A stretch of DNA of 9,090 nt. Origin: Myxococcales bacterium (GTDB taxonomy: Bacteria; Myxococcota_A; UBA9160; JALSIO01). Under the pieces are notes generated by a model. The model had not been told where the DNA came from. It made no database searches and was given only the letters and a program-made list of their open reading frames with translations. Below are positions 6,937 through 9,090 of this stretch, in pieces. The DNA is taken from positions 1 to 9,090 of the forward strand of contig JALSIO010000768.1 in the NCBI GenBank assembly GCA_026989995.1. Direction: 5' to 3'. The position numbers were made by a program, and so were the translations under genes. The stretch's first letter is position 1. Every line of letters starts with the position of its first letter.

Positions 6937-8856
6937 CTACCCGACGATGGGCTCCGGGTCGGGAACACCTCCACCCGGAATCGGCTTCTCCTTCCGCGTC
7001 GCCGCCTCCCGGCCGCTGCGACTCGGTCGCGGCGGCTCCACGGGGCGGACCAGGGGCGGCAGCGGCTCGCCGGCCAGCAGCCGGCGCAGATCGGCGGCCT
7101 CGAGGGTCTCCCGTTCGAGAAGCGCCTCGGCGATGCGGTCGAGGGCGGCCCGGTGCTCCCGGAGGAGATCGAAGGCCTCCTGGTAGGCCCGCTTCAGGAC
7201 GGCCTCCACCTCGTCGTCGATCTGCTGGGCCTTCTTCTCGCTGTAGTCCTTGCGGCTCACGAAGTCCCGCCCGAGGAAGACGTCGTGCCCCTCGTCGTCG
7301 AAGGAGACCGGGCCGAGGACCTCGCTCATCCCGTACTTGCAGATCATGCGCCGGGCGAGCTCGGTGGCCTGCTGGATGTCGTTCGCCGCCCCGGTCGAGA
7401 GCTGGCCGATCACGAGCTGCTCCGCCGCCCGGCCGCCCATGGCGTGCCGGATCTGGGCCAGGATCTGGTCCCGGGTGAGGTCGTAGCGGTCCTCCACGGG
7501 GAGCGTCTGGGTCAGCCCGAGGGCCATGCCGCGGGGGATGATGGTGACCTTGTGGACCGGGTCCGAATGCTCGCTCAGGAGGGCGACGAGGGCGTGGCCG
7601 GCCTCGTGGTAGGCCGTGGTCCGCTTGAGCTCGTCGCTCATGATCAGGCTCCGCCGCTCGGCACCGAGCAGCACCTTGTCCTTCGCCTGCTCGAAGTCGA
7701 CCATCGCCACCCGCTGGGCGTCCCGGCGCGCCGCGAGCAGGGCGGCCTCGTTCACCAGGTTCTGGAGATCGGCCCCCACGAAGCCCGGGGTGCCCCGGGC
7801 GATGGTCTCGAGCTCCACGTCCTCCGCGAGGGGAACCCGACGGGTGTGCACCCGCAGGATGGCCAGCCGCCCGCGCAGGTCCGGGCGGGGCACCACGACC
7901 CGCCGGTCGAAGCGCCCCGGACGGAGCAGCGCGGGATCGAGGACGTCGGGCCGGTTGGTGGCCGCGATCATGATCACGCCCTCGTTGCTCTCGAAGCCGT
8001 CCATCTCCACGAGCAGCTGGTTGAGCGTCTGCTCGCGCTCGTCGTGCCCGCCGCCGAGCCCCGCGCCGCGGTGCCGGCCCACCGCATCGATCTCATCGAT
8101 GAAGATGATGCAGGGAGCGTTCTTCTTGCCCTGCAGGAAGAGGTCGCGCACCCGGGAGGCGCCCACCCCGACGAACATCTCCACGAAGTCCGAGCCGGAG
8201 ATCGAGAAGAAGGGGACGCCCGCCTCGCCGGCCACGGCGCGGGCGAGCAGGGTCTTTCCGGTGCCCGGCGGACCCACCAGCAGCACCCCCTTCGGGATCC
8301 TGCCGCCGAGGCGGGTGAACTTCTTCGGGTCCCGGAGGAATTCGATGATCTCCTGGAGCTCGACCTTCGACTCCTCGACCCCGGCCACGTCCTCGAAGGT
8401 GACCCGCTGCTGGTTCTCCGTGAGCAGCCTGGCCCGGGCCTTGCCGAAGCTCATCGCCTTTCCGCCGCCCGACTGCATCTGCCGCACGAAGAAGACCCAG
8501 AGGCCGATCAGCAGCAGGAAGGGCGCCCAGTAGATCAGGATGGTCTGCCAGACCGGCGACTCGTCCGGCGGCCGTGCGCGCACCTCGACGCCGTGCTGGC
8601 GCAGGGACTCCAGCATGGATTCGGTGATGGTCGGGGCGTAGCTCTGGAAGGCCTCGCCGTTTCGGAGCGATCCCTCGATCCGGCCCGCGACGATGGTCAC
8701 CGACTGGACCTCTCCCGCCTCCACCTGGGCCAGGAACTGGCTGTAGGGAATTTCCGCCGGCGGCGGCTGGCGGTTGCTCAACATGGACACGAGCAGGAGG
8801 ATCATGAGCAGGATGACCACCCACAGGGCCATGTTCTTGTAGAAAGTCTGGTTCAC
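6937..8856 (-). CDS. ftsH: ATP-dependent zinc metalloprotease FtsH
   Basis: FtsH is the inner-membrane AAA+ protease that degrades damaged membrane proteins and short-lived regulators. In enterobacteria these include LpxC and sigma-32. The 639-residue product is standard length. It has TM1 at about 9-27, a periplasmic domain (about 30-104), TM2 at about 105-124, and linker [13 protein letters not shown] (152-164). It then has Walker A GPPGTGKT (195-202), pore motif MFVGVGA (227-233), Walker B IIFIDEID (250-257), second region of homology [20 protein letters not shown] (299-318), zinc motif HEAGH (417-421) and probable third zinc ligand Asp493 in [11 protein letters not shown] Pro/Arg/Lys-rich tail (600-639) ends the protein. 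Start GTG 8856 gives the typical [15 protein letters not shown] beginning and has GAGGGA 5 bases upstream; longer in-frame starts add 57 unconserved residues. It stops with TAG at 6937, 22 bases before folP. Confidence 0.98.
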   Translation of the reverse strand: MNQTFYKNMALWVVILLMILLLVSMLSNRQPPPAEIPYSQFLAQVEAGEVQSVTIVAGRIEGSLRNGEAFQSYAPTITESMLESLRQHGVEVRARPPDESPVWQTILIYWAPFLLLIGLWVFFVRQMQSGGGKAMSFGKARARLLTENQQRVTFEDVAGVEESKVELQEIIEFLRDPKKFTRLGGRIPKGVLLVGPPGTGKTLLARAVAGEAGVPFFSISGSDFVEMFVGVGASRVRDLFLQGKKNAPCIIFIDEIDAVGRHRGAGLGGGHDEREQTLNQLLVEMDGFESNEGVIMIAATNRPDVLDPALLRPGRFDRRVVVPRPDLRGRLAILRVHTRRVPLAEDVELETIARGTPGFVGADLQNLVNEAALLAARRDAQRVAMVDFEQAKDKVLLGAERRSLIMSDELKRTTAYHEAGHALVALLSEHSDPVHKVTIIPRGMALGLTQTLPVEDRYDLTRDQILAQIRHAMGGRAAEQLVIGQLSTGAANDIQQATELARRMICKYGMSEVLGPVSFDDEGHDVFLGRDFVSRKDYSEKKAQQIDDEVEAVLKRAYQEAFDLLREHRAALDRIAEALLERETLEAADLRRLLAGEPLPPLVRPVEPPRPSRSGREAATRKEKPIPGGGVPDPEPIVG

Positions 8857-8861
8857 GCGTG

Positions 8862-8867
8862 TCCCTC
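8862..8867 (-). promoter_or_regulatory. Shine-Dalgarno fixing the ftsH start
   Basis: GAGGGA on the minus strand, 5 bases before GTG 8856. The protein starting there matches the FtsH family N-terminus, whereas the open frame upstream to 9027 carries no FtsH-like sequence. Confidence 0.75.
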
Positions 8868-8908
8868 GCTGGGATCGGGGGAGCCCGGGCGGCCCTCCCG
8901 GACCAGCG

Positions 8909-8926
8909 CCCCCCGCTTTCGGGGGG
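8909..8926. repeat. Perfect GC hairpin in the ftsH leader
   Basis: A 7-bp stem, CCCCCCG paired with CGGGGGG, with a 4-base loop (AAAG on the transcribed minus-strand RNA), about 53 bases upstream of the ftsH start. A second, weaker inverted repeat (CCGGG/CCCGG, 7-base loop) follows closer to the gene, around 8883-8899. Neither is followed by a T-run in either orientation, so these read as leader RNA structure rather than an intrinsic terminator. Confidence 0.5.
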
Positions 8927-8997
8927 AGCCGATCACGGAAGACCCGGAGGGGTGGAGATCCGCGGCGGACCGGCGGATTTTCGTTCGCTCTCCGCAG

Positions 8998-9027
8998 CTT
9001 AGCACCCGAGCGGCACCCGTCATGCAA
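8998..9027 (-). promoter_or_regulatory. Candidate sigma70-type promoter for ftsH operon (weak)
   Basis: TTGCAT (9022-9027) and GCTAAG (8998-9003) are 18 bases apart on the minus strand, each matching the consensus at only 3 of 6 positions. They lie in the least GC-rich part of the leader, about 140 bases before the ftsH start. Alternative -10 registers (TGCTAA with 17, TAAGCT with 20 bases) are no better. This is a suggestion, not a demonstrated promoter. Confidence 0.25.
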
Positions 9028-9090
9028 CTCCGGCCCAGGTGGAAGACCGTCCCCCGCCGCTCGAGCCAGAGGCGCGGCGGGAGCTCGAGC

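Larger units (their letters stand above)
8857..9090 (-). other. Leader region upstream of ftsH, possible end of an upstream gene
   Basis: These 234 bases hold no recognised gene. They contain the weak promoter-like pair, two inverted repeats and the ftsH ribosome site. One minus-strand frame is open from the window edge (base 9089) to a TGA at 8853-8855 that overlaps the ftsH GTG as GTGA, the same arrangement seen at most junctions downstream. Its first residues read [18 protein letters not shown], which loosely resemble the C-terminal domain of tRNA(Ile)-lysidine synthetase (TilS), a common upstream neighbour of ftsH. The rest looks like random GC-rich sequence. A second minus frame, the one continuous with ftsH, is also open to the edge, so openness alone proves little. 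Confidence 0.3.

Noticed and set aside
6915..6974. Longer folP start at ATG 6974 inside ftsH
   Set aside because: It adds 20 unconserved residues and ignores the GGAGGG located directly before GTG 6914.
8909..8926. GC hairpin as an intrinsic terminator
   Set aside because: No T-tract follows the stem on either strand.
8857..9027. N-terminal extension of ftsH to a TTG at 9027
   Set aside because: The 57 added residues have no FtsH character, while GTG 8856 has a good Shine-Dalgarno and gives the typical family N-terminus.
9059..9090. Two copies of GCTCGAGC at the right edge as an inverted repeat or attachment site
   Set aside because: The 8-mer is itself a palindrome, CTCGAG is common in these genes, and nothing mobile is nearby.
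1..9090. tRNA, rRNA, CRISPR, insertion sequence, toxin-antitoxin or phage genes
   Set aside because: Nothing with the necessary repeats, folds or protein motifs was seen; the window is almost fully occupied by housekeeping genes.

Overview
This window is one tightly packed, co-oriented gene cluster read entirely from the minus strand, so transcription runs from the high coordinates to the low ones. By eye the DNA is very GC-rich (third codon positions are nearly all G or C) and uses ATG, GTG and TTG starts. Gene content and order (ftsH, folP, cdaA, cdaR, glmM, acpS, nnr, tsaE, lysC) resemble the arrangement I recall from former Deltaproteobacteria (Geobacter-like Desulfobacterota, Myxococcota and relatives). 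The high GC points to a GC-rich member of that broad group. I cannot name the species from the sequence.

Layout in transcription order. From 9090 to 8857 lies a leader of about 230 bases with a weak promoter-like pair, a perfect GC hairpin, and possibly the tail of an upstream reading frame. Next comes ftsH (8856-6937), a membrane AAA+ zinc protease. After a 22-base gap follow folP (dihydropteroate synthase), cdaA (diadenylate cyclase making cyclic di-AMP), cdaR (its YbbR-domain membrane partner), glmM (phosphoglucosamine mutase), acpS (holo-ACP synthase family), nnr (two-domain NAD(P)HX repair enzyme), tsaE (tRNA t6A ATPase) and the first 182 codons of lysC (aspartate kinase), which leaves the window at base 1. 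From folP to nnr all five junctions are 4-base NTGA start/stop overlaps (ATGA, GTGA, ATGA, TTGA, GTGA), so translation is probably coupled along the chain.

How the genes work together: cdaA-cdaR-glmM is the classical cyclic di-AMP module, which links the nucleotide second messenger to UDP-GlcNAc and peptidoglycan precursor synthesis. Here it sits between envelope proteolysis (FtsH), folate synthesis (FolP), carrier-protein activation (AcpS), cofactor repair (Nnr), tRNA modification (TsaE) and the aspartate pathway (LysC, which feeds diaminopimelate and lysine). It is a housekeeping growth and envelope operon rather than an accessory island. I see no mobile element, CRISPR array, RNA gene or phage gene, and no plus-strand gene.

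The points most worth a second look are: (1) the AcpS-like protein lacks both canonical magnesium ligands (Asp8 is Ala, and the KE-motif Glu is Leu); (2) nnr reads about 60 codons past the family's usual end, overlapping tsaE by 143 bases, with a TGA sitting one frame over exactly where the gene would normally stop; (3) a perfect 22-bp palindrome lies just inside the tsaE start; (4) CdaA carries an extra N-terminal hydrophobic segment and a low-complexity tail. I did not find a convincing new multi-gene system.
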